NCBI GenBank assembly: GCA_009617715.1
Contig: VTFK01000111.1
Coordinates: forward strand, 1,054,001-1,118,000
Source: Plectrocnemia conspersa
Lineage: Eukaryota; Arthropoda; Insecta; Trichoptera; Polycentropodidae
Reading direction: 5' to 3'
DNA: 64,000 nt
Below are positions 11,672-23,600 of the stretch, piece by piece; within the stretch, counting starts at the first letter, position 1; each line of letters opens with the position of its first letter. The notes under the pieces were generated by a model. The model did not search any database, was not told the origin of the DNA, and saw only the letters and a program-made list of their open reading frames with translations. A program made the position numbers and the translations under genes.

Positions 11672-12075
11672 GCTTAGACAAAATCAAATAAAGCGTTCAT
11701 GTACACATATGATTAATAATAATAAAAAAAACACATCACAAACATATAGTTGTATAATTGATGCAATGACGCACGCGGGTAATCCTGAATGATAAAATTT
11801 TATTATTGCCCCTCGATTGAGCAAATATATGAAGACTTCATAGCAAGAACGTGTTGGCCAATATACAAAACAAAAAAATTCTCACACAGGATATACTTTT
11901 TCCTCCAATTTGATGGTAATTTTTAATATTCATTAAGGTTAAAATACATAAAATATTAAACCTGCAACATGTATTTGTTCTAGGAGGTATGTATGTAAAT
12001 ATAATCATTATTTTGAAAAAAAGAGTTTTATATTAAAAATTTCCACGAGTTTTATATTAAAAATATATATTTATA

Positions 12076-12106
<31 letters not shown>

Positions 12107-14783
12107 TTTGTTAAAGGTGTTTATGTACTTTGACCTAAACTTAACGTATTTTATGTTCTTTTATTATTTTTATTTTTGTAATTCCTCTTAATTTAGCTAA
12201 TCAATCGTAAATTGTGATAATGGTAATTAACCAGCAACCAATGAAATGTAAATATATATGTTTATAAAAATGTATTATTTAATTATGTAATAAACAAAAA
12301 TTTAAAAAAAAAAAAATATTTTGAAAAAAAAAGTTTTATAAAAAAAAGGTAAAATCTTAGCTTTATATTATTTTTAAAAACAGTTGACTAACAAAAATCG
12401 TAAAATTTATTCCTACGCAAATCCTTATATACAATTATTGAAAATAAGAGTAATAAAAATGTTGGTACTTGTTAAGAATGTCGGCGCCACGCTCAGAAAC
12501 CAATGGTTATGAACTCTCTAAATTGATTAAATTTACATACATATTCTTAGATACATACATTTTAATAATATTTAATTTTATTTATTTTAATAATATTAAT
12601 TGTTAAATATTTTGATTTCATTAAGAATCATACAATTTTTTTATGACGCATTTTTCTGGCCAAAATCAAGGGGGGGGGCAAATGCCTCTTCCTGCCCCCC
12701 TCTCAGATAGCAAAGTTGTTAAAACATTACGTCTTACCGAATGAAGCGCAGCAAAACCGAATTTTGACCAATAGGAGAGCGAAAAAAACAGTTATTCCTA
12801 CTCGGAAGCCAAAATCAATAAAATCGTGGTGTCGCAGTAGGAACGCTCGGTGACGATAGCTAAGTAATATCGGTAAGAATAGCTATCATATTTCATATCA
12901 AACATTCTATGAGAGATGAGTTGGATTAGTTTGTATTGTAAGTTAATGAAAATTTTAAAATTAATTATAGTTTTTTATTGGGTTAGGTTTGGGTTTAAAT
13001 AGCGAGTGACGTTTCGCAACTGTCAAAATGAGTTTCATAGAGATTTTAAAGCAGCATATAATTTCATTGGCGTCTAACAGTTAAATTATGTTTACGCTAA
13101 TATAGATATATGTACATATGTTGTATATGTATGTACTGGTAAAAACGTATTTGGACTTCATTAGTAAAAATATTACCTCAATGAAAAATACACATTCATT
13201 GTAACATTTATACATTGCATGTAAATAAACAATGATAATGTATATAAAATTATGGAAAATTTTAAATCATATAATTTTACTAGCACATGCCAGATATATT
13301 ATATTTCCATTTGTAAAAATATTTATCTACTAGTGAAAATGTTAATAAAATAAAATATTTAAAATAAGATTTTCGAGTGAGATTCGATTGATTTTCTTTG
13401 AGGGATAATCCTAGATGTTATTTCAGTTTTTCAGGGAGGGGGGGGGAGGCATAAGCTAGCCAGTAAGTAGTTGTTTTTTACTATTTCGATTTCATTATAA
13501 TTCATAGTATTTCATTAAATGACATGCATTTTTCTGGCCGAATTCATGGAGGGGGGGGAGGGGGGTAAAAACTACTTGCTCCCCCTAAATCACGTCCCCA
13601 TTTCTAAAGTATAAATAAAAAAGGTAATATAGGATTTTAGCGTCCTATATTGTTACACTGATCTAGTTGATATCACTGTATCACTCACACACACTTATTC
13701 GTTGTTGGGACAGTTAACCTGCTTCTACCCGTGATTATTTTTTATTGTACTTTTAAATCTAAACATAGCATATAAATGAAGAATAAACGATGAAGTAAAT
13801 AAAATAAAGATTTTTTTTATTGTTGGTAATTTTGTTTAAAAGTTATAATGACATTTTTGAATATCATTTCGATAATTATTTCTGTACACAAAATCATGCA
13901 AGTCCTATGTGAAAAGCCTGCGGCTGGTTCCAAATTGCTTCTTGAACTTTCTTTTTCATTTAAATATATTCCAAAAAAAATGAATATACGAAGCTATATT
14001 ATTTTGTAAAGTTAATATAAAACCGATTAAATACCAAACTTTTTCATTAAAATATTCGGAAAAAAATGATTAAGTTCTCTAAGTATGCCGACGAAAAAAA
14101 TAAACTTAAAAATTAAACCATTAAAAGTTATTGTATTTATTTTAGTTTTTAATCGTTTTATTTCATTTAGCATTTAAGTTAGTTCATTTTTTTAAATTGA
14201 GTCGAAGCGGGTTAAACGTCAAACTACGGATGTGTGTGTATGTTAGTAACGCGGTAATGCCAACTTAATCCAATAAAGGAAGCCAAATCCCTATATCAAA
14301 AAATTTTCAGTTAAAATAAACTCGAGCTATCGTAAAAAACCTAGCTAAGCTCAGGAACACCATTAAGAATGGGGGGGCTGGTAGGGAAATTTTGCCCCTT
14401 TTAAATATGGTTGGACAATAAGCAATTTAATTTTTTTTTTTAATTTTAAAAGGTATTTATGTAGCAAAACATTGTTAGCCGCTTTCGTAGCCGTTAGGGC
14501 CAAATGCAGAGATGTTTTTAAACGCGAGGCGCGAAGCCGAAGTAAAAAGTGACCGATTCGTTGGCTTTCGAAATAAACAAATTAGAATAAAACCCTAGAA
14601 TATATTTGTTTAGACCGGTATAGTTGGACAAATATTTATTTCGCGTTCATTGCCCTCAAAAATGTGGCTTAGATGAAGTGTGAAAAAAATATTGGCCGTT
14701 CTTGTATCAAGTCATAGATGTGTAGGCTTTATGGTCAAAAAGTATAAAAATAAGAATAATCATGTGCAAATAGTTGTACTCAC
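11672..14783 (-). other. bZIP gene intron with repeats
   Basis: The intron is AT-rich, with a 20-bp poly-T near 12090 and a composite repeat at 12745-13605. No exon with good splice sites was seen inside it. 14341-14400 has a short G-run segment. Confidence 0.5.
12745..13605 (+). repeat. Composite interspersed repeat, forward copy
   Basis: Blocks occur in this order: the CTCGGAAGCC/GGAACGCTCGG half of the fold-back block, then GGTTAGGTTTGGGTTTAAAT, then CGCAACTGTCAAAATGAGTT, then sequence rich in TTTTCACT/AGTGAAAA motifs and the CATTCATTGTAACATTTATA block, then a G-rich module with CATTAAATGACATGCATTTT. The same order is seen at 28370-29165. Confidence 0.6.
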
Positions 14784-14872
14784 ATTGTTTAATTGTTCGT
14801 GTAAAGTCAATGGAATTGTTACGCCTTTAGGCGACCTGCCAATTGACGAGTGTAGCGTTTGGTTTATTTGTC
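14784..14872 (-). other. Probable upstream exon of the bZIP gene
   Basis: On the minus strand a strong acceptor (TTTATTTTACAG) precedes 89 bases that end at a consensus donor (GTGAGT). One frame is fully open, QINQTLHSSIGRSPKG then IPLTLHEQLNN, and it ends in phase 0, matching the phase-0 start of the 11669 exon. It contains no ATG. Confidence 0.6.
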
Positions 14873-15293
14873 CTGTAAAATAAAAGATGCAAGTTATTGC
14901 GAGAAAAGGTTGACGACCGCCAGTTAGAGCTCGCGCCTGTTACAACTTGTCCGCGATGACTGCGCAAATTTTATCGACACTATCTCTCGCAGACGAGATA
15001 AAAGAAAACACATACGTATGTAACAATAACCTTCAGGAAAGAAAAATGTATATTTAGAGCGCGCGTGGCTAAAAATCGATATGTTTTTAAAAGCAAGGGG
15101 AATTCCAAAGAATCACTTGTTATGAACAAACATGCGGTTGGCCGTTCAAAATAACAAATTCAATAATACTATAAATATAGTTACACTAATTAACCGACTA
15201 TAGGTGAAGTAATAAATAATTTCGAATATTGAAAAGTATGGTGCAATACTTTTCAACTATATGGAAAATCAGTCGAAGGCATCAAAAACTCAC

Positions 15294-15456
15294 CCTCTAT
15301 TGGTTCCGTTGCCTTCGCTTGTTGTACTCAGTTGAAAATATAGGCATAAATCGCAAAAATACACTTGGAAAAGTCGGAAAATTGGCCAATGTTGCTTGTA
15401 CTAGTTAGCGGGCCGAAGAGCAAACGCAACGCGCAAACTCCACTTGTCGAGTGTAC
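15294..15456 (-). other. Candidate alternative first exon A
   Basis: A consensus donor (GTGAGT, plus-strand 15288-15293) ends a CpG-rich segment. Upstream on the minus strand is a TATA box at about 15476-15485. The exon contains a 16-codon uORF starting MPIFSTEYNK and ending at TAG just before the donor. The plus-strand ORF over this region is treated as chance. Confidence 0.45.
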
Positions 15457-15475
15457 GCGCGACGCTGAACGCGGG

Positions 15476-15485
15476 GTCTTATATA
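15476..15485 (-). promoter_or_regulatory. TATA box of first exon A
   Basis: The minus strand reads TTTATATAAG about 25-30 bp before CpG-rich sequence leading to the donor at 15293. The sequence is palindromic enough to be read on either strand, so direction rests on the downstream donor. Confidence 0.35.
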
Positions 15486-16091
15486 AAGCACCAATGGAGA
15501 CGCTCGGCGATGACGCCATTGCGTTAAAACGAGCGTCGGTAACGCAGAGACCCGTTGTTTTACACGACTTTTCAACGAGTTCTCGGAAATGGAAGAAAAT
15601 GAGAACGATGTTTTTCGCGATTTATCCTTTCTTATTATGCAACGCGAGGCGAGCGCGATTCGAAATGACTCATATTAATTTGAGCGATCATATCGGAAAT
15701 TATTGAAAAAGCTGAAAGATCTATCTTATAATACAGAATATGCTAGAAAATAAGATAAATTACTCGACGATGTGTAAAAATATATTTTATCACGTTTTGA
15801 CGATACACAACACGACTTATATTTTCTTACTGGATTCTCAATTAGGTTAACAAAACTAAATTTACACTCACTGACTGCTTTATTAAGTCACAAGAACGTC
15901 GGAAGTGAAGATGTTACATTTTAGCATCGTTCATATTATAAAATGAATAGTTTTTGACACTTTTAACCAGAATAATGTAACGTTTTATTGAAGATAATTT
16001 CCCTTAAGGACGGCAAAATATATACATAAAAACGCGAATATTAAATTTATATTTTTTGTTTACTTCTTAACAATTATTAAAATATATTTAT

Positions 16092-16403
16092 CAGGGCTGT
16101 GGAGTCGGAGTCGGAGTCGGAGTTGGAGTCGTGGAGTCGTGGTGTTTTGGCTGGAGTTGGAGTCGGAGTCGGAGTCGTGAAAAATGAGCGACTCCGAGCA
16201 ATTATTAAAATTTATGAATTTTTAATTGCGCAATAATGAATGTGTATAGCGTATGAATATTAAATTATAAAACATCAAAAAATACCTTAAAATTTTTTCT
16301 TAACAAGTCGGTGTCGGAGTCGGAGTGGAGTCGTGTTGTTGGTAAATATCGGAATCGGAGTCGGAGTCGGAGTCGTGTTTTTTTTAACGACTCCACAGCC
16401 CTG
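16092..16403. mobile_element. hAT MITE with GGAGTC arrays
   Basis: Ends CAGGGCTGTGGAGTCG and CGACTCCACAGCCCTG are inverted repeats. ATATTTAT is duplicated exactly at 16084-16091 and 16404-16411. Both subterminal regions carry GGAGTC/GGAGTCG tandem units. No transposase is present. This GGAGTC-containing hAT-like type is, as far as I recall, widespread in arthropods. Confidence 0.9.
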
Positions 16404-16894
16404 ATATTTATTTATAATAAGATAACTTTTTTAAATTTCTACTTATTTTTCTTAACAACCTAACTTAAGCAAAATCCTGGCTACGCGACTGTAAACGTGG
16501 CATATAAATAGACCGATGCAATTTATAAGCCACGTGTAATAAATATATTTAAATATCTACATTTTCTATGTTTTATAATATTATCGATGTTAAATTGTAC
16601 TTCCGACTTCCTTGTAATATTAATAAGGCAGTCGGTGAATGAAAAATAGATAAATTCTAGTCTAATTGAGAATCCAGTAAGAAAATATAAAACAAAGAAT
16701 CTTCCCGGACGGCCATTTTGTGAGACGCTGAAACATATAACATACTCTTTATTTTATGAAACGGCGTCGATCGAGTTAATCTCGCGCCTATTGGATGTTG
16801 AACTTGAAAGAATTTTCTAGACGCCGCGAGCTTATCTTTTAAACTGCACAGTCATCGTATCGTATCGTAATAACAAATATAAAAATATACTCAC

Positions 16895-17067
16895 ATTGTT
16901 CTCGATTGCTTCGAACCCTTCAAAAAAATCCCAAAGTTCAAGTCACAGCAGTTGCACATAAAGGGCAAGCGGTTACAGTAAATATGCGGCATGTAATCTT
17001 GTCCACAGTGATGATTGCACTTATTTTGATAGCGGTAATTTTTGCAATTTCCGCAACAGTACCTCAT
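16895..17067 (-). other. Candidate alternative first exon B with Cys-rich ORF
   Basis: A consensus donor (AACAAT then GTGAGTATA) ends this segment on the minus strand. An ATG at 17067 opens 57 codons with nine cysteines (MRYCCGNCKNYRYQNKCNHH at the start). Spliced to 14872 the ORF would end after about 15 more codons, so with this leader it would be a uORF. A TCAGTT initiator-like motif lies near 17140. The opposite strand has an equal-length ORF with a hydrophobic stretch; coding on either strand is unproven. Confidence 0.35.
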
Positions 17068-17633
17068 AGTATCGAAACCGCGCCTTAACTTATAAACTAA
17101 TATACTTGTAATGTTTGTTTTTCACTTATCGCTCGTTAACTGAGACGAGTCGCTAAAATGTTCTTCGAGCGCGCTAACGTTACGCGTTTAGTTCGCCGCC
17201 GGATCCGGAAACTGATTTTTATTTTATTTTATAGATGTACAATTCAACTTTTTATCGCACGAGTTGGTATATGACTTTCCATAAAGGAAGACGCAGTCGG
17301 GTTAAAGCGAGACTATGTATGATGCGGTATAAGAGCAAACACAATAATCAACTTTGAAAGACCACGTAAGAATGAAACTCTCGCTCGTCCAATTGTAACC
17401 GGGAGGAAATTATTGCATCAGCCAGCCTGCGCGAAAGCTAAAGGGTGAACAGCGCATCGCCAGTGTGTGTAAACTTTTCCTTCTTCGATTTCTATAGCGT
17501 TTCAACTTTATAATTTCAAATTAATTAAGCAAATCTGCATTGACAGTATTGTAAACGGCTTTATTTATTCATTTTATTTTATTTTTTATTTTAAAATTGA
17601 AGACACTATCCCAGTTTCCATCGGTAGTAAGCC

Positions 17634-17777
17634 TCAATGAATTTTTACTTTGTCCGGAACACCTTTTGGATAAGTATCATCGATGTTTTCTATATCTGAT
17701 AAAACATCGACTAAGTCTATCTCAGCATCTGAATAATCGTTATCGATAAAAATTGGATCATTAACTACTTCTTCCAT
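17634..17777 (-). other. 47-codon acidic ORF, unassigned
   Basis: Reads MEEVVNDPIFIDNDYSDAEI and continues acidic to a TGA. The acidic opening resembles the N-terminus of piggyBac transposases, but there is no further transposase sequence nearby. It could be a transposon scrap or chance. Confidence 0.25.
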
Positions 17778-18060
17778 TTCAGCAAGCGAATAAAATTTCC
17801 TTGTACTTATTAAACATGATATTGAAATTATAAATACCGATTTGAATCCAGCGAAAAAGCACTAATATGATTCATTTTAATTTCAGTAATATAATATTAA
17901 TTTTTTTTTATGTATATTAAATATTTTCCGCTTTACTCGAAGCATTTAAAATAAAAAATGAAACCTAATGTAAATATATATATATATATATGTATGTATG
18001 TATATACTCCTTCACAAAATATTGAAGATAGAATATTCAAAGAAATTAAAATGTACGTAC

Positions 18061-18220
18061 CGGATTATGCTTCACTAATATTCCTCGAACACACTTTGAA
18101 ATTTCCTTGATCTTCACTGATACTCCTCTCAAGATAGGTAGCGTGTTCGGCAGTGGCTACGGCAGCCGCGGCGGCAGAAACGTGGTCGAGTCGATCCGGT
18201 GAAGTCTGGCTAAATGTCGA
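18061..18220 (-). other. Candidate alternative first exon C
   Basis: The minus strand has a TATA box (TATAAATA, plus 18239-18246), then about 30 bp later CCAGTCGACATT, then a CpG-rich leader without any ATG, ending at a GTACGT donor (18055-18060). It lies upstream of the bZIP gene on the same strand and could be its main 5' exon. No link by sequence alone. Confidence 0.45.
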
Positions 18221-18238
18221 CTGGAGTCTCCGTGTCTC

Positions 18239-18246
18239 TATTTATA
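18239..18246 (-). promoter_or_regulatory. TATA box of first exon C
   Basis: TATAAATA on the minus strand, placed about 25-30 bp before the likely start of the leader. Confidence 0.4.
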
Positions 18247-19614
18247 TGATTCGTGCGGCATACGGGAACGATAAACAAGTTATTGTTGCCTATCGCCACA
18301 GTACTCCCCCTGGAGTAATTTAGGTGAAATTGTGATCTGTTTTCGTATGTGATTCTACGCGGTTTGTTGTTGTGACGATGGAGAAGTGTCTCCATGTGAC
18401 TGCGGAGCTGTGTAACACCTGGATGTCCGGTCGGCCGAGGAACTAGTTCTTAGTTGCGATGCAGCGAGTCGTCATTGAGTCGGTGCTGCAGGTCGTCGTG
18501 AAGTTTATGGTCAAAACTTCGACGATTGTTTTTGTTTGGCAATTTTTGGCTGACGGGCGACTTATTACAATTATGACCATCATGATCTGACAGGTTAACC
18601 TAATGCGTTATGATCGTCAAAAGTAAAAAATATATTATAATTTTAAAATATTTACATATATACGTATACATACATACAAATATACACACACATATTTACA
18701 CGTATAAGTAAAAACACGAAAACAAGATAAAATAACAGACACAAATAACCTCAATAGGTGTGTATTGTCCCCCAAGAATTAAACCAAAACCCCATATGTG
18801 CACGTGAAAATGTCAATATCTCGATGCACAGTATTGAGCAGATGAATGGTCTTTGCCATAGATGAGTTGACAAGTGCTCCAGTCATAGACCTTACAGGCA
18901 AGAACAGTGGATGTGACCGAGAACTATCACCACCTTCCAGAGCCCCAATTTGGAGCTGCTCGAGTACCGAAGGATTATCTACGATGCCTTTGAATAAATT
19001 TGCCTTTATTTAATTATATGAACACTTCTGCGAATTGACAATGAAACGTATCGAAGCGTCCCCAAAATGAAATCACTGGGATACAAGAACGGATAATACC
19101 CGTATTCCTTCAAGTATAAATATCGAAGGAATTTACGCTGTACTTTTTCCATCTTCAATTCATTACATTGACTCATTACGCCTGGAATCCATATTATAGA
19201 GCTAGTTTCTAGTATGTTGCGGACTAGGACATCATAAAGAGTGTGCAATACTAATATATACCTGAATTAACGCGCATTTCTTGAGATAAAATCGAGCATT
19301 GATAACGATCTGCTGTGAGTCTCTGCAATGTGCTGGCTAAAAGATACTGGGCAAAAGTGGTCTATGGATCAATGAAAACGAACTTTATACCATTTAATAG
19401 AACTAATCAAGGCTTAGTTTTCTTAATTTTGATCCCACCAAAATATTACTTACAGAAATAGTAATATTCTAACTTAAACATCACATCACGTGAGGGATGG
19501 AACAATAGGGTTTATTCTTTCGCAAATTGCAAATAGTGACATGCGTCTGCGCAGTCTTTCATCGTTTATCGTGAATTATTGTGCGCTTTCATGCATTACC
19601 TACTATTGATAACT

Positions 19615-19875
19615 TAGGGCTAATTTACACGCTGCCAGTTGCTGGAGTGCCAGCTGGAAGTTGACTGGAGAGTCACTGGCACGCGGCGACTGGCATTCAA
19701 AATCACTGGATCTTACCGTTTACAAAGTGCCAGCAGCTGAAATAATTATTGTTGCGAAAAAGCACCACAAATTTTGCGCCAGTATGGTAGTGTGGTGGAA
19801 GGGGAAGCTGACTTGCCAGTAAAACAAAATATTTGTTCTGCTGGAGCTGCCAGCTGCTGGCGTGCTGGCTTCTAA
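19615..19875. repeat. CTGCCAG-rich MITE-like element
   Basis: Starts GGGCTAATTTACACGCTGCC and contains many CTGCCAG/CTGGCA words, ending CCAGCTGCTGGCGTGCTGGC. Such subterminal word repeats are typical of Harbinger-type or similar MITEs, but I did not find exact ends. Confidence 0.45.
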
Positions 19876-19967
19876 AAAAAAAAATAAAAGTTGTAAAAAT
19901 AATAATCGTTTTATTTATTTACCTACCCTTATCAACCTGTTGGAACCTATTTAGATATCATTATGGC

Positions 19968-20155
19968 CAAAACTTGGCGGCACTGGCGTGACGGATTCTC
20001 TCGTGTGGCAACCCTGGGCCTCTCGGTTGCGGATCCGGCCTGTTGATCCGTGGTTTTTCACTTGTATAAACCATGTAAACAACTTTAATCATCAATAAAA
20101 ACATTACTGCAGCGGCTTAATCTGTGTCTAATCGCCACCTGTCACCATCCCTTTA
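19968..20155 (+). repeat. LTR-like tail repeat
   Basis: ATTATGGCCAAAACTTGGCG also occurs at 54940-54961. The tail CTGCAGCGGCTTAATCTGTG follows AATAAAAA, as at 7500 and 61845. Confidence 0.5.
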
Positions 20156-20602
20156 CCAAAAACCCATATCTTATAAAAAGAAAAAGAAATACAATTTTCT
20201 CAAAATTCTCATCGGATATTTTGATGCGCCTTTCTATGAATATAGAGCTATGGTCCCCCAACAAAAATAGCATACTCTCATCTTTATTGGTTCATAAACC
20301 ACTCTCCATACAAATTTGCCCAGTCTCTATTCCAATGTTTTTCGAAAGTCATACCTAAGTCCTAAGTAAAGGAAGACCTGTCTGGAATATATCCGCCGAG
20401 ATGGTATGAATATTTCGCCGTCATCGACGACCTTGAAAATTAAATTGTGTGAAATTTCATTACACTGAAAGACAATTTGTTATAGCAAGCTCACTTATAT
20501 AAATGTAATTTTGTTAAGTTAAATACTTTATGGCCAAAAAATATCTTGTTATTGCCAAGTACGCTTTTGACATTCATTAAACTGTCAAATCGTACAAAAG
20601 TC

Positions 20603-23600
20603 ATGCAGACTTTTCCAATAAGTGATATACCGGATTTTTCAAGCCTCGGCAGAATCATCGTCGTTGGAATAATCGGAAAATCGCCGTATAACTCAAAAAT
20701 TAAAGCTAAACCGCTAAATTGCGATTTCGCCGGCGATAAGGTTATGTTTACAATAATATTGCCGTAAAAATAACGTTTTAAACGAATATATAGCTCGATA
20801 TTGTGCAATATTTTAATATATATTTGTTTGATTGACGTATTGTATTGTTTTTATACAGTGTGAGATTGAATGTTCTTGGAGTGAATCACAGAAAGTATTA
20901 TATTTACATCTATCGAGCTGGTTTGATACGACAAACTTGATAAACTTCGTCGATAAGCTCGGAGAGCAGGACAACCAAAGATGGCAATGTTCGGAAGGAG
21001 TGAACGCCGCGAGAAAAGCGGGCGATTTTCTCGTAGCCACTGGCGATATGACCACCGAAGTGGCCGAATCGATGCTCTTGATGTTTCATCTGTGTCATTT
21101 GGTCATTTTATCGTCACCTACGGCAGTCTTTGACATGTCTTATATTAACGTATTCAAAGCTATCGACAATGTGAGGTAAATAGGCCTTGTATTAACTTTT
21201 TTGATTTTTCTGTAAATACAATTTTGAATTTTGGCTACGATAGCATATTACAATTTCAAGAAATACATATAAACCGAATTTTGTCCAATAGAAGAGCGCA
21301 AAAAACAATTATCACTTCTCAGAAGTCAAAAATCTGCAATAGTGCCGATGCGATTTAATTGATTTTGATGTGAATTTTTGACTTCTGAGAAGTGATGATT
21401 GTTTTTGCGCTCTCCTATTGACCAAAATTCGGTTTGAATATACTTTGATCAATGCTTTAAATAAAAATAGTATGAATGATCGGATATCTATTATATTTTA
21501 AGTCACGGTAAAACACAATGAGGCATTAAATGATTTCTAATAAAATATTTCGTTTGAAATAACATAGAAAAAATAATTGAAGTTAATGCATTCATTTGGT
21601 AGTTAAATATGTGTAAAAAACGATATAAATGAATAGATATATACAATCTTAAATTAACTTATAGATTGGATATAAAATCGGATATTTCTGAACTACTCCA
21701 ACCGTTGGTTAGTAGCGACTGGGCTAATCAAGGGAGGCCGTGTTGTCCGAGAGTTTTGTTCTATTTCGATACCGGTCCGAGACAACTTAAAAATGTACCA
21801 ACAGCAAAAATAAAAACATTTGAACACAACCTTGAAGATCAAATATACAATCTTCTGAGAAAGACGAGAATCATTACAAACATAAGGTAATATTATTTAA
21901 TTCAATTAATTCATATTAATAAATAATATCACCATGTAAAAAAATAATTATTGAAAGAAAGAAAAGTAATAAAAATTAATTTTAAAAATCGATCCAATCA
22001 ATTTCAGTTCTAAATCATTAATGGCTATACCGAAAAACGAAGAATTCGTTTATGTTAACAATTGCGATACTTCACCAGGAAATCATTTGAGCGAAATGAT
22101 AAAATCTTTAGTGATGTCGTGCGAAACTCCCATAGATATACCCGAGTGGCATAAAGACGAAAATAGAAGAGGAACTCTGAAAGAATTCGTTCAGACTCAT
22201 TTAGATTTAGCTTTTACAAGCGGTTTCGATGATAACGTCGGAAAGTTTTCTACATATTCTACGTTCGAAGCAAGTGTTATTATAATATATTAAAAATGCA
22301 TAAGACATTGTAGATAATAAGTTAATATTTATTTTTTTAAATAGGTACCGAGTGCTGAGACTTGGAGCAAAGTCGCCAAAGCATTGATCGAATTCTTCGC
22401 ATCCGATTCTGAAAATCATCGAGCTAGTCTTTGGGAATCGTTGTCTGTCGATGCGCAGTTTTCTCAAGGAAGATGTACGAAGGTCTTGCCTTTGGCGCAT
22501 GCCGCGTATACCGAAAACTTACCAGCGCATTACTCGACACCGCATCATCAACATAAAGTATGATATGAGAGTCGGAGACGGTCTGGAGGTGGTACACGCT
22601 TAAGATTTTACTTTTACGTCTCTAAATTGACACGGAAATATAAGTGAATGCCATTAAAAAATAGGTCTATCAAAAATAGGACGGTGAAATGGTTTGTTTG
22701 TTTTAGAAGCTGGTTTTGATTAAAAAAATATTCTTAAGGCCGTTTCTGTACTGTTACATATTTTATATGCAAGTTTAATGTAAAGATTAAGAGTGTTTTT
22801 TATTCTAAAGGTGGCCGTTGCTATTAACGTGTTCAGCTCTGTAGCTAGAGGTCCGTTAGCTAACTGGTATCGCGGTGAGCTAGAAGAAAAATGCAACTTA
22901 GCATGGGAATCTCGGAAGCTTTGCGAAAAGTTAAGCTTAACTGGAAATCCTTGTATTAAACCGAGACACGGGTTAGTATATTATATTACAATGTATAATA
23001 ATTACATACACTAGTTTAACCCATGTTATTTGCAAGTCCTTCATTTTCATATTTATTATATTACTTTTTTTTATTATAATAGCATAATAGGGCTACCAAC
23101 TTATTTTTTATGAAAAACGTCTTTACTTTTTTTCCACAACCGGAACGTGTTCCTGTACAATTTGTTAGAATATTTTATAAAATCAAAAAATTATTCTTGC
23201 AAAGAAGGAACAGATCTTCTAACAATGATGTGTTAGAAGATCTGTTTCTTCGTTGAAGAATATCAAATAAATTATTTAAACAGATTTTCTAACAAACCGT
23301 TGTTAGAAGATCTGCAAAACAAACAAAATAACTAAGATAATCGTCTCCGAGTTCACATAAACTGAAATCTCATTGATTACCCTAAAAGGGAGTAGTGTTT
23401 CGGTACTTATTTTTTTAAAACTACACTACTAACAAGTACACTTATCCCTCGATTTACGCAGTTAAAAATTTTTTTTTTTAAATACTCTAAATCAAACATA
23501 CCAAAATTAATAAAACTAGTGGAAATTATTCACACTAAACAGCAACGAGAGCATATTATGATTTCTAAAAAGTGCATCTAAACCGAATTTTAACCAATAG

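Larger units (their letters stand above)
19006..20490 (-). pseudogene. Split non-LTR reverse-transcriptase relic
   Basis: On the minus strand 20490-20375 reads CFSV, then SHNLIFKVVDDGEIF and SRRIYSR, the same region as 8131-8215. 19248-19006 reads MHTLYDVLVRNILE and KMEKVQRKFLRYLYL, the conserved C-terminal region of Jockey-like elements. The two parts are separated by about 1 kb of inserted repeats (19260-20210). Stops and shifts throughout show it is dead. Confidence 0.75.

Noticed and set aside
15365..15706. 113-codon plus-strand ORF
   Set aside because: Lies over a CpG-rich candidate promoter and first exon on the minus strand; no domain, no splice context, low-complexity hydrophilic composition.
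16906..17088. Plus-strand ORF with a hydrophobic stretch as a small membrane protein
   Set aside because: Mirror of the Cys-rich minus ORF, no promoter or splice evidence, no family.
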